Part shown: in pieces, positions 16,985 through 25,499 of the stretch
How the letters are laid out: each line of letters starts with the position of its first letter
How positions within the stretch are numbered: the first letter of the stretch is position 1
Source of the DNA: Gammaproteobacteria bacterium
Lineage (GTDB): Bacteria; Pseudomonadota; Gammaproteobacteria; Pseudomonadales; Azotimanducaceae
Assembly: GCA_028820495.1 (NCBI GenBank)
Contig: JAPPIX010000412.1
Location: 1-46,227, forward strand
Reading direction: 5' to 3'
Length of the DNA stretch: 46,227 bases
Program-made: the position numbers and the translations under genes
The notes under the pieces: model-generated
Seen by the model: only the letters and a program-made list of their open reading frames with translations
The model's database searches: none
What the model was told of the DNA's origin: nothing

Positions 16985-17211
16985 GCGCCAAACGCGACCA
17001 GCTTTCGTTCACGATCTGCCGCGAAACTGAGGCAGGCCCGAATGTCATCTTGAGTGAGATCTGGAAAGTCGTTCAGAATCTCCCCTTCCGACATCCCAGA
17101 AGCCAAATACTCAAGCACGTCATACACGGTGATCCTCATTCCCCGGATCACTGGTTTGCCGCCACGCTTACCTGGCTCTATGCTGATTCGACTTCGGTAG
17201 TTCGGTTCCAT
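16981..17211 (-). CDS. DUF433 antitoxin
   Basis: A 76-residue DUF433 protein: ISIEPGKRGGKPVIRGMRI followed by VYDVLEYLASGMSEGEILNDFPDLTQDDIRACLSFAADRE, a winged-helix-like DNA-binding fold. DUF433 members pair with PIN-like toxins and probably neutralise them and autoregulate the operon. I prefer the ATG at 17211 because AAAGGGA sits six bases before it; an ATG at 17217 or the far upstream 17277 would also be in frame. It is the first gene of the chain antitoxin, toxin, CstA, lipoprotein. Confidence 0.85.
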   Translation of the reverse strand: MEPNYRSRISIEPGKRGGKPVIRGMRITVYDVLEYLASGMSEGEILNDFPDLTQDDIRACLSFAADRERKLVAFGA

Positions 17212-17386
17212 GCTCATCCCTTTGACCTGCGCTCCCTCCAAAATCAGTGACGCTCCGCGTTGCTGGGGAGCAATCATCGACCTTTCAACAACGCACCCGA
17301 CGACTCACTCCCACCTTGTGTCCCAATATGGCGCAGACCGTGGACTCATTCAACACTCAACTGCGCCCGTCGCCGCGCACCACAGC

Positions 17387-17392
17387 TATACT
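17387..17392 (+). promoter_or_regulatory. -10 element (TATACT) at the MFS start codon
   Basis: TATACT ends six bases before the ATG at 17399, so a transcript starting at the usual distance would begin at or next to the start codon, giving a leaderless mRNA. No Shine-Dalgarno precedes the ATG. No clear -35 is seen. Confidence 0.35.
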
Positions 17393-17398
17393 CTCCCG

Positions 17399-18598
17399 AT
17401 GCCGCACACCAACCTTCCCTTCTTTTTTCTTGCCCAAGTCGTGTTCGTCTCCGGCTCTGTGCTCGTCGTGACCTTAGGCGGCATCGTCGGCAGCGAGATG
17501 GCGCCGCACCCGTCGCTGGCCACCCTGCCGCTGTCCTTGATGGTGGTCGGCACGGCGCTGGCCGCGGTGCCTGCCGCGCTGCTGATGCAGCGCATCGGGC
17601 GCCGCTACGGCTTCGCCTGTGGGGCCTTGCTGGCCATCGGCAGCGCCTTGCTCGCCGTTTTGGGGCTGGAAGTCCGCAGCTTCGCGCTGTTCACCGGGGC
17701 AGCAGGGCTGATCGGCGCGACTATGGCCTTCGGCGCCCAGCTCCGCTTCGCCGCCGCCGAGAGCGTGGCGCCGCAGCGGGCGGGCTGGGCCATCTCCATC
17801 ATTCTGCTCGGCTCTATCGGTGGCGCCGTCATCGGGCCCGAGATGGCCACCCGCAGCCCGAGCTGGATTCCCCATCAGCCCTATCAGGGCGCCTTCCTAG
17901 CCCTGTCGGCACTCTACGTCGTCGCCTTAAGCCTGCTACTGTGCAGCAGGAACCCGGTCGTGGCCAGTGACGCGGAGCGCGATCAGGCGGGCCGTCCGCT
18001 TTTCGAAATCGCCGCCCAACCCGCGTTCATCGTAGCCGTTCTGGCCGGAGTCATCGGACAGGGAGTGATGGTCTTCATCATGACCGCAACGCCGATCAGC
18101 ATGCATGTGCTCGACAGCCACAGCATCGACGCCACGGCCAGGGTGATCCAAGCCCACGTGGTGGCCATGTACCTGCCTTCCTTGGTGTCCGCACCCCTGA
18201 TCCAGCGCTTTGGAGCCCATAGATTGATGATCGCCGGCGTCGGCGCCCTCGGCATCGCCGTGGCGGTCGGCTTGGCTGGGCGTGAACTGATGCACTATTG
18301 GTGGGCATTGGTGCTGTTGGGCGTCGGCTGGAATTTCCTCTTCGTCGGCGGCACCACGGCACTGGTGGCCACCTATCGCCCGACCGAGAAGTTCCGCGCC
18401 CAAGCGCTCAACGATTTCAGCATCTTCGGTGTATCCGCCGTGGCGAGCCTGATGGCGGGCGCTTTGCTGCACGGCTTCGGTTGGTCCGCCGTGCTGCTTT
18501 CCACCCTGCCCGCCTTGGCGCTGATGCTTCTGGCGATCGTCTACATTCAAGCCCATGGGCGTCAAACTGCGATCCCCCGTGCGGGGCGCAACCCCTGA
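17399..18598 (+). CDS. MFS transporter
   Basis: A 399-residue protein with about 12 hydrophobic segments and the major facilitator hallmark LMQRIGRRYGFACGALL after the second segment (loop 2-3, near residue 60). GSIGGAVIGPEMA near 140 and a corresponding LIQRFGAHRLMIAG in the C-terminal half support the 6+6 layout. Substrate unknown. The reading frame is open 63 codons further upstream, but the first membrane segment begins right after the ATG at 17399, so I start there. It is transcribed alone, divergent from the antitoxin operon and convergent with putA. Confidence 0.88.
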   Translation: MPHTNLPFFFLAQVVFVSGSVLVVTLGGIVGSEMAPHPSLATLPLSLMVVGTALAAVPAALLMQRIGRRYGFACGALLAIGSALLAVLGLEVRSFALFTGAAGLIGATMAFGAQLRFAAAESVAPQRAGWAISIILLGSIGGAVIGPEMATRSPSWIPHQPYQGAFLALSALYVVALSLLLCSRNPVVASDAERDQAGRPLFEIAAQPAFIVAVLAGVIGQGVMVFIMTATPISMHVLDSHSIDATARVIQAHVVAMYLPSLVSAPLIQRFGAHRLMIAGVGALGIAVAVGLAGRELMHYWWALVLLGVGWNFLFVGGTTALVATYRPTEKFRAQALNDFSIFGVSAVASLMAGALLHGFGWSAVLLSTLPALALMLLAIVYIQAHGRQTAIPRAGRNP

Positions 18599-18620
18599 GC
18601 GCATTCAACCGCCAATTCAG

Positions 18621-18638
18621 CCCCTGCACTGAGCGGGG
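18621..18638. terminator. Possible bidirectional terminator hairpin
   Basis: CCCC(T)GC-ACTGA-GC-GGGG forms a six-pair stem with one bulged T in the gap between convergent MFS and putA genes. There is no T tract. This is a weak call. Confidence 0.25.
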
Positions 18639-18693
18639 ATACATGATTGGGCGCGAATGGAGTTGGCGCCTCACGCTTATGTCTTGATCCGGC

Positions 18694-21600
18694 TCAGTTT
18701 CCCAAGTGAAACAACTCTGCGTTGCCACCCTTAGCCACGACATTTTCGGTCAGGGTGCGCTCGCTCGCAAAACGCAACAGGTAGCGCGGCCCGCCCGCTT
18801 TGGGGCCGGTGCCCGACAAGCCTCGGCCACCGAACGGATTCACGCCAACTACGGCACCGATGACATTGCGATTGATGTACACGTTGCCGGCTGTGGTTTT
18901 CCGACTCACCTCTTCAGCAAAACCCTCACGGCGGCTGTGAATGCCAAGCGTCAGTGCGTAGCCACTCCCGTTGATCTCATCCAGAACAGCGGCTAAACCT
19001 TGGGCCGAAAATCGCACTACATGCAGCATTGGACCGAATACTTCCCGGTCCAACTGCCGCATGGACTCGATTTCAAATGCACAAGGCGGAAAAAACGAGC
19101 CACGTCCACATTGGGAGGGCAGCTCGCATTCAGCAATCCGTCGTGCCGTCTGAAGCATGACCTCTCGGTGGCAGTGCAGCATTTCCACTGCCCCTTCGTC
19201 AATGACGGGACCAATGTCCGTAGCCGGGTCCCAAGGGCAGCCGATCTTCAGGGTCCGCATGGCACCGGAAAGCATCTGAAGAACATCATCTGCAATTTCA
19301 TTCTGCAGGTACAGAACGCGCAACGCTGAACAGCGTTGCCCCGCGCTCTTGAACGCTGAGGCAACCACGTCGTCCACAACCTGTTCGGGCAGCGCGGTGG
19401 AATCCACCAGCATGGCGTTTTGACCGCCGGTTTCGGCAATGATGGGTGCGATGGCACCATCCCGCTGCCCGAGTTGCCGATTGATCCACCGGGCTGTCTC
19501 AATGGATCCCGTGAAGGCAACGCCGGCCGACCGAACGTCCCGAACGAGCCTGCCACCTACGGTCTCGCCATCACCCGGCAGGAGGTGCAGAGCATCCGGC
19601 GGCACCCCGGCTTCGTGTAGCAGCCGCACCGCCTTAGCCGCAATCAAGGGGGTCTGCTCAGCGGGCTTGGCGACTACGGCGTTACCCGCTGCCAGCGCTG
19701 CGGTGACCTGCCCTACAAAAATTGCCAACGGAAAGTTCCAAGGACTGATGCATGCGAAGACGCCTCGGCCATCGAGCCTGAGTTCGTTCCTTTCGCCGGT
19801 CGGGCCCGGCAAAGACAGGGGACGGCTGAACTGCCGACGCGCCAGCATGGCGTAATACCGGCAGAAGTCCACGGCTTCACGCACCTCGGCCAAGCCATCA
19901 GCCAAAGTGCGGCCAGCTTCGAATGCAATCAGGCCGATCATGTCAGCGTAGCGCGATTCCAGCAGCCGGGCTGCTTCATCGAGAATCGCCGCTCGCTGCT
20001 CACCGCCAAGCGCATTCCAGCCGGGTTGCGCCATCAACGCGCCCTCCAGCGCTGAATCAGCGTTCGCCGGAACAGCCTCGACCACTTGCCCTACGGCAAG
20101 TTCCCGGTCGGCGGGACAGCAAATGGACGCACCGCCCGTCCCCAGCAGTTCGCCGTTAACGATGGGAGCGGCTTGGTGGGGTTGTTTTCCGACATTGGCC
20201 GCGGCATCGGTCAAGACCGCTACGCTATGGGGATCATCCAGATCAATGCCCGTCGCATTCAACCGATTCCCAACATCCTCCTCCTGGCAATAGAGCTCAC
20301 GAGGCTTGGGGATTGCCGGGTGGCGAACGTTCCGGTGGGACCGAACAGCAGCCAGCGGATCCTGCACCAGTTCATCCACCTCCACATCCTTATTCAGGAA
20401 TCGGTTGACAAAGGAACTGTTGGCTCCGTTTTCCAACAGCCTGCGCACAAGATAGGGGAGCAGGTCTCGATGCGATCCCACAGGCGCGTAAACCCGCAAT
20501 TGGGCAACCCTGTCAAACTGCGAATGCAGCAGCTCTCCCATGCCGTGCAGCCGCTGATATTCGAACATGCGCTTGTCCGAGATCCGGGCACCGCTATTCT
20601 TGAAACCGGGCTGGTCCGGGGCAACACAACCTTCGCGAGCGAACTCGCTCAATTCCTCAACAAGGCACATCGTGTAGGCATTGTGGCTGGCGAACTGCGG
20701 AAACACCGCATCGGGAGCCGCTAGGAGACGTGCCGCGCACACCTCATAGCTGAGATCGGTGTTTGCCTTGCGAGTGAACACCGGATAGTCAAGGAAGCCG
20801 CGTTCCTGCGCATGCTTGATTTCAGTGTCCCAGTATGCGCCCTTTACAAGTCTCACCATCAAGCGCTGCTCCGTGGCCCGGGCCAAGGCGATGAGCCATT
20901 GGGCAACCACCGATGCGCGCTTTTGATAGGCCTGCAACACAAAACCAAGGCCGTTCCAGCCTTGGAGGTCCGGGTCGCGAGCAAGGCACTCGAATAGGTC
21001 TAGGGTCGGCTCCAGCCGGGCAGCCTCCTCGGCATCTATGCTAAAGCCGAGTCCGTGCCTTTTCGCTTGCATCGCCAGCGCTTTTAGCTTCGGCATCAAC
21101 TCCACGTCTAATCGGTGCCTTTGAGCGTGCTCAAAGCGGGGATGAAGGGCGGACAACTTGACTGAGATTCCGTTGGCATCGTCAATGGAATTGCCGCGGT
21201 TCGCGTCGCCAAGCTCGTTGATTGCGCTGGAATAGGCTGCAAAGTACCGCTCGGCATCCTCATAGGTGCGGGCACCCTCGCCCAGCAGATCAAACGAATA
21301 GCGCTGGTGCGATTGCTTGGCTCGCTTGGCCCGGCGCATTGCTTCCCCGATGGTGCGGCCAAACACATACTGCTGACCGAGAATGCGCATCGCCTGAAGT
21401 ATGGCGTTGCGCACCACGGGTTCGCCTAGGCGAGCGGTCAAGCGATGAAAGAAGGCAGTCTGGTTGGCCAAGGTTTCCGAGTCAGGCCCCAGCATGCGAC
21501 CGGTCAGCATCAAACCCCACACGGAGGCGTTGACGAACATGGACGCCGACTGGCCCAAGTGGGTCTCCCAATCCCCGGAGCGCACCTTTTCGGCGATCAG

Positions 21601-21966
21601 CCGATCAATCGTTTCCTTGTCTGGGATGCGCAACAGCGCCTCGGCCAGGCACATGAGCGCAACGCCTTCACGATTCGAGAGACCGAACTCCTGCAAAAAA
21701 GCGTCAAGCGTTCCGGCAAGGTGGCCGGCGTTCCGGCAGCGCCGCACCAGTTGCCGCGCTCGCGCGAGAACATTGGCCCGCCGAGAGTCGCTTAGATGGC
21801 TTGCCGCACTCTGCAGCAAAGCGGCAACAGCCAGAGACTCGTCGGCATGGGCAACATCTCGAATCGCGCGGCGCAAAGGGTCGAGGTCTCTTGACCGTTG
21901 AGCAGATGCGTTAATCACATGGGGCATGTTCGAATCCGCCTTCACCATGCGCCGTTCAAGGCGCAT
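18694..21966 (-). CDS. putA: Bifunctional proline dehydrogenase / L-glutamate gamma-semialdehyde dehydrogenase (PutA)
   Basis: Oxidises proline to glutamate in two channelled steps. The PRODH barrel (about residues 200-480) shows RYSFDLLGEGARTYEDA, LVKGAYWDTEIKHAQERG and RLHGMGELLHSQF. The aldehyde dehydrogenase half (about 600-1070) has ISPWNFPLAIFVGQ, the catalytic Glu in AETGGQNAML and catalytic Cys in SAGQRCSALRV, plus NPFGGRGLSGTGPKAGG. At 1090 residues it is a short PutA; I see no N-terminal ribbon-helix-helix segment or C-terminal extension, so it should not repress its own gene. The start could be ATG 21966, 21948 or 21927. It begins six bases after the stop of the unknown 587-residue gene. 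Confidence 0.95.
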   Translation of the reverse strand: MRLERRMVKADSNMPHVINASAQRSRDLDPLRRAIRDVAHADESLAVAALLQSAASHLSDSRRANVLARARQLVRRCRNAGHLAGTLDAFLQEFGLSNREGVALMCLAEALLRIPDKETIDRLIAEKVRSGDWETHLGQSASMFVNASVWGLMLTGRMLGPDSETLANQTAFFHRLTARLGEPVVRNAILQAMRILGQQYVFGRTIGEAMRRAKRAKQSHQRYSFDLLGEGARTYEDAERYFAAYSSAINELGDANRGNSIDDANGISVKLSALHPRFEHAQRHRLDVELMPKLKALAMQAKRHGLGFSIDAEEAARLEPTLDLFECLARDPDLQGWNGLGFVLQAYQKRASVVAQWLIALARATEQRLMVRLVKGAYWDTEIKHAQERGFLDYPVFTRKANTDLSYEVCAARLLAAPDAVFPQFASHNAYTMCLVEELSEFAREGCVAPDQPGFKNSGARISDKRMFEYQRLHGMGELLHSQFDRVAQLRVYAPVGSHRDLLPYLVRRLLENGANSSFVNRFLNKDVEVDELVQDPLAAVRSHRNVRHPAIPKPRELYCQEEDVGNRLNATGIDLDDPHSVAVLTDAAANVGKQPHQAAPIVNGELLGTGGASICCPADRELAVGQVVEAVPANADSALEGALMAQPGWNALGGEQRAAILDEAARLLESRYADMIGLIAFEAGRTLADGLAEVREAVDFCRYYAMLARRQFSRPLSLPGPTGERNELRLDGRGVFACISPWNFPLAIFVGQVTAALAAGNAVVAKPAEQTPLIAAKAVRLLHEAGVPPDALHLLPGDGETVGGRLVRDVRSAGVAFTGSIETARWINRQLGQRDGAIAPIIAETGGQNAMLVDSTALPEQVVDDVVASAFKSAGQRCSALRVLYLQNEIADDVLQMLSGAMRTLKIGCPWDPATDIGPVIDEGAVEMLHCHREVMLQTARRIAECELPSQCGRGSFFPPCAFEIESMRQLDREVFGPMLHVVRFSAQGLAAVLDEINGSGYALTLGIHSRREGFAEEVSRKTTAGNVYINRNVIGAVVGVNPFGGRGLSGTGPKAGGPRYLLRFASERTLTENVVAKGGNAELFHLGN

Positions 21967-21972
21967 CCTGAA

Positions 21973-23736
21973 TCAGACAATGGAATCCCGCGGGTTCTCC
22001 AGCTTTCCACGAAGCTCCGATGCAACGGACGCAAGATCCTCCCCGGACAGATTCAATGCCTGACCGACAAGAGAATCGACGCGAGTCCTCGCATCTTCGG
22101 TCAGAAACGGCCCCGGATCGCTTGGGTAGATGTACAAAATCGGCCTTTGCTTCGATGCTTCCTCAAACTCCTGGGCCGACATGTAGGTCAGCGACTTTTC
22201 GTCTGCAATGGCTTCAAATATCCGCCTGCAGAATGTCCGATTGGAGGGGTTGAGCACTTGATCCTGAGGCAGTCGCGGGAAGGCCTCATCCAGGGCCTTC
22301 TGCCGCATTGCCAGCGCCGACCCGCTTTTGGGAAACACCTTCGATTCAAGCGATCCGATCGCGATCTGCTCAAGGACGTCCATGGAATGCAGGGCAAGTT
22401 TGGCTCGTCTTCGAGTACTGGGGGCAGAGTCCGCAAACACAGTGTCCGCTGCCTCGAGCAGCTTCTTTTCATTGGCTTGAACTTCCTTGCGCATGGGTCC
22501 GACCTGCTTGTTTATGACCTTCTGGCCAGCATACTTCCGCAACAGTTCCTGCCTTTCCGACAGCAGATTTCGAAAGCCAGCGCAAGCGGGCTCCTGGCTG
22601 GTGCTGAGGCGGTCAATGATGTTCCTTATCTCGGCGGACGCTTTCCGAATGTGCTTCTCCTTAGCGGTGCCGCCGTCGAGAACAAGTACCGGCCCGCCTC
22701 CTTCTTTCACGAGCGCGTCAAACGCTGAATGCTGAGCTACTTTTCGCTTGACCGCCAGTTCTGCCCCCGGGGCCGATTCGCTTTGCGGCCCAAGATGTGA
22801 TTCCTGCTTCGAGACGGCGGCTGTCTGTTCCTCATAGACGCAAGCGTCCTTGAGCCGCCTTGCAGACTCGTCGCATAGCTTGCTTTGGCTGACGATGTCC
22901 TGCTGCGGGTTCGCCGAGACGCTAAGGCCTCTAAAGTGCTCGCTGACAATGTCAGGGTTCCATTGCGACTGGTAGGCGGCACTGTGAACGGTCAGTCTGG
23001 CTTGGCCCACCCCGTCCCCGATGACACGCTGGTGTTCACGAATCGACTCGGCCAACAGGCCCAGCTTGCTTTGCATCTGGTTGCCGACGCACCAGCCCAG
23101 AACGACGTGCCCTCCTGGATATCCGTCCACCAGCCTCTCGAGCGATCGAAGCTGCGTCCCAGTATGCGGCCCCATATCGATCGGATACGCCATCGGGCCG
23201 AGCTGCAGCGAGATGTTGCCGGAGCCCGTGCCGGCAATGGTGAGCTTCTTTGAGGCAGCCTTCTCGAGCAGCGGAACGAGCCCGCCATGTTCTCTGGCCA
23301 ACGCCTCAAGGCGACTCCTGGCGGCCGGCTCCAGTCCGGCTTGCCTCGCCGGTGCCGGGATCAGCAGCTCGCCGATCTTTCTGGGGCCATCCAAGCTTGC
23401 GGCGACCTTGCCCGTGTCGACCCTGTCCGAAGGGGCGAGGCGAGCGTCTTCGTCGGCCCTGACACCTTCATTGTGCTGCATAGTTGTGGTCTTTGGCGGT
23501 TTGGCCCTTTGCACCTTTGCCGCCCTAGGCGGTTGGCTGGGATCACCGGCCATGCGGACGCCTGACTTGCGGTCCGCCGACCTCACGCTCGGCAGAGGGC
23601 CAGTCTGCGACCGTCGAACGCTGCGCGGCCCTAACTGGCCGACGCCTCCCTGCTCGCTTGCATCGCTTTGATCCGTAGAGGGGAATCGTACCGGCCCGAT
23701 GGTGGGGATTCCGGGTTTGGGTATGCTTGGATCCAT
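21973..23736 (-). CDS. Unrecognised 587-residue protein
   Basis: I do not recognise this protein. The first 120 residues are rich in Pro, Ser, Arg and Gln and look disordered, without signal peptide. A more ordered region begins near 140 (GGLVPLLEKAASKKLTIAG, then GSGNISLQLGPMAYPIDMGP and YPGGHVVLGWCVGNQMQSK). From about 340 it is mostly charged helices (KEKHIRKASAEIRNIIDRL, RRRAKLALHSMDVLEQIA). There is no membrane segment and no known motif. A disordered Ser/Pro-rich N-terminus ahead of helical domains is also seen in secreted effectors, but nothing else supports that. AAGGA lies eleven bases before the ATG at 23736. It sits between hyuB and putA on the same strand, six bases from putA, so it is probably cotranscribed. 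Confidence 0.7.
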   Translation of the reverse strand: MDPSIPKPGIPTIGPVRFPSTDQSDASEQGGVGQLGPRSVRRSQTGPLPSVRSADRKSGVRMAGDPSQPPRAAKVQRAKPPKTTTMQHNEGVRADEDARLAPSDRVDTGKVAASLDGPRKIGELLIPAPARQAGLEPAARSRLEALAREHGGLVPLLEKAASKKLTIAGTGSGNISLQLGPMAYPIDMGPHTGTQLRSLERLVDGYPGGHVVLGWCVGNQMQSKLGLLAESIREHQRVIGDGVGQARLTVHSAAYQSQWNPDIVSEHFRGLSVSANPQQDIVSQSKLCDESARRLKDACVYEEQTAAVSKQESHLGPQSESAPGAELAVKRKVAQHSAFDALVKEGGGPVLVLDGGTAKEKHIRKASAEIRNIIDRLSTSQEPACAGFRNLLSERQELLRKYAGQKVINKQVGPMRKEVQANEKKLLEAADTVFADSAPSTRRRAKLALHSMDVLEQIAIGSLESKVFPKSGSALAMRQKALDEAFPRLPQDQVLNPSNRTFCRRIFEAIADEKSLTYMSAQEFEEASKQRPILYIYPSDPGPFLTEDARTRVDSLVGQALNLSGEDLASVASELRGKLENPRDSIV

Positions 23737-23814
23737 AACCTAGTAATTCCTTGTCTGAACGTTAGCGAACGAAAAGCAGCTCCATTGCGGTCCTGCGGCC
23801 TGCCAAGGCATTGC

Positions 23815-25491
23815 TCAATTCGGCGCAATGGCAATGCCGTAGGCGTTCTCGGCGCTGGAAAGGCTCAGAAACCCATCGAGCACGTCCCGCCGCACGGCCT
23901 CAGGACTTCGCTCTGACGGCAGGCCGAATCCACCTCCGCCGCCAGTGCGGGTTACTATGCGGGTGCCCGCTGGCAGCGCTAGCGAGTTGACCTTCAGATA
24001 GTGGTTTCGAGTGCCATCCGGCATTTCCACCTGCACATCCGGAGCTGCGCCCGCATGGCCACCGAAAAGGCCCCAGGCTGTGGACTTCGATCTCTCGAAC
24101 CACAGGCTGAGCGTTGCGTCAGCCTGCAGAACATACTGCCGATAGGTTCCGTTGCCGCCGCGCTGCCGACCCGCGCCGCCCGAATCCGCACGGATGCCGT
24201 AGGCTTCAATGAGCACCGGATATTTGTTTTCAAATATCTCGACCGGGAGATCCTTGAAGTTTCCGTTGACGTTGTTGATCAGGGAGTCAGCGCCATCACC
24301 GCCTGCGAATCCACCCCATCCACCCGTGGTTGGCTCCACCATGAGATAGCGCTCATCGCTTCGTCGTGGATCTCCGCCGCTGATGGTGACCACCATCGAG
24401 TCGCCGTAGTGGGCGCCTGCAGCCTGTTCAGGCAACTCCGGCGCCAGCGCCTTGACCACTAGGTCAATCAATAGCCCCAACGAAGAAAAATACCAAGCGC
24501 AAGGTGCCGGTTCCCGGGCATTGAACAAGGTGTTTTCAGGCGCCTCAACGGTTAAGGACCTAAAGCTGCCGCCGTTGGCCGGGTCATCGGAACAGACCAG
24601 CAGCTTGAAGGCGACACGGCCAGCTGCGACGGTTTGCGTGAATCCACAGTTCACGGGTCCCCGCGTCTGTGCACCCGAACCCGTCAAGTCGATGGCCATG
24701 GTGTCTTCCCGAACAATCACCGCCACCTTGACGGGCACCGGTTCGTCGTCCAATCCATCGTTGTCGAGCCACCCCTCCGCCTCATAACGGCCATCGGCAA
24801 TGCCCCGAATCGCCTGGCGCTCACGTTCTTCCGTTTGGCGGAAAATCACGTCCCGAGCAGCAAGCACGGCAGCTTTGCCGAATCGTCGATACAAGTCTTT
24901 CAGACGTTGCTCGCCGGTTCTGCCAGCGGCAATCTGCGCGTTGAGATCGCCTATCAGGGCGTCGCCAAAGCGGCTGTTCCGTCGCAGCACATCGATCACA
25001 TCCTCTCGGGGCTCCCCGTCTCGGTAGAGGCGCGTCGGGCCCCAGCGCATGCCTTCCTGGTAGATTTCGGAGGAGTCCACCGGCGATCCGGGATCCTTAG
25101 CTCCAACGTCGAGCCAATGCGCCCGGGACGCAGCAAATCCAATCCGTTCACCCTGCCAGAATATCGGCGTGATGATTGTGGAATCGTTCAGATGCGTCCC
25201 TGTCATGTACGAGTCGTTCATGTAAAAGACATCGCCCTCGGCGAAGTAGTCCCAACCATGACGTTCGGCAATCAGCCTTACGCAAATTTCCAAATTGCCG
25301 AGAAACAGCGGCAGCCCCAGCGATTGGCCCAACACGTTGCCTTCGGCATCAAGCAGGGCGACCGAGCAGTCCTTGCCTTCGTAGATGATCGGCGTGAAGG
25401 CGCTTCGAATGAGCGCAGCGTTCATGTCATTGGCGATGGCAATGAAAGCATTGCGGATGATCTCAGTCGTGATCGGATCGATGTTGTTCAT
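23815..25491 (-). CDS. Hydantoinase B / 5-oxoprolinase beta-type subunit
   Basis: Partner subunit of an ATP-dependent amidohydrolase acting on hydantoins, 5-oxoproline or related lactams. Hallmarks: the N-terminal DPITTEIIRNAFIAIANDM, DCSVALLDAEGNVLGQS, FYMNDSYMTGTHLND with metal-type His/Asp residues, FTQTVAAGRVAFKL, and a Gly-rich C-terminus (RTGGGGGFGLP). The 558-residue length is normal. I start at ATG 25491; a GTG at 25503 overlaps the HyuA stop. It follows hyuA directly, forming the usual AB pair. Which lactam it cleaves cannot be read from sequence. Confidence 0.9.
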   Translation of the reverse strand: MNNIDPITTEIIRNAFIAIANDMNAALIRSAFTPIIYEGKDCSVALLDAEGNVLGQSLGLPLFLGNLEICVRLIAERHGWDYFAEGDVFYMNDSYMTGTHLNDSTIITPIFWQGERIGFAASRAHWLDVGAKDPGSPVDSSEIYQEGMRWGPTRLYRDGEPREDVIDVLRRNSRFGDALIGDLNAQIAAGRTGEQRLKDLYRRFGKAAVLAARDVIFRQTEERERQAIRGIADGRYEAEGWLDNDGLDDEPVPVKVAVIVREDTMAIDLTGSGAQTRGPVNCGFTQTVAAGRVAFKLLVCSDDPANGGSFRSLTVEAPENTLFNAREPAPCAWYFSSLGLLIDLVVKALAPELPEQAAGAHYGDSMVVTISGGDPRRSDERYLMVEPTTGGWGGFAGGDGADSLINNVNGNFKDLPVEIFENKYPVLIEAYGIRADSGGAGRQRGGNGTYRQYVLQADATLSLWFERSKSTAWGLFGGHAGAAPDVQVEMPDGTRNHYLKVNSLALPAGTRIVTRTGGGGGFGLPSERSPEAVRRDVLDGFLSLSSAENAYGIAIAPN

Positions 25492-25499
25492 GGTTCGTC

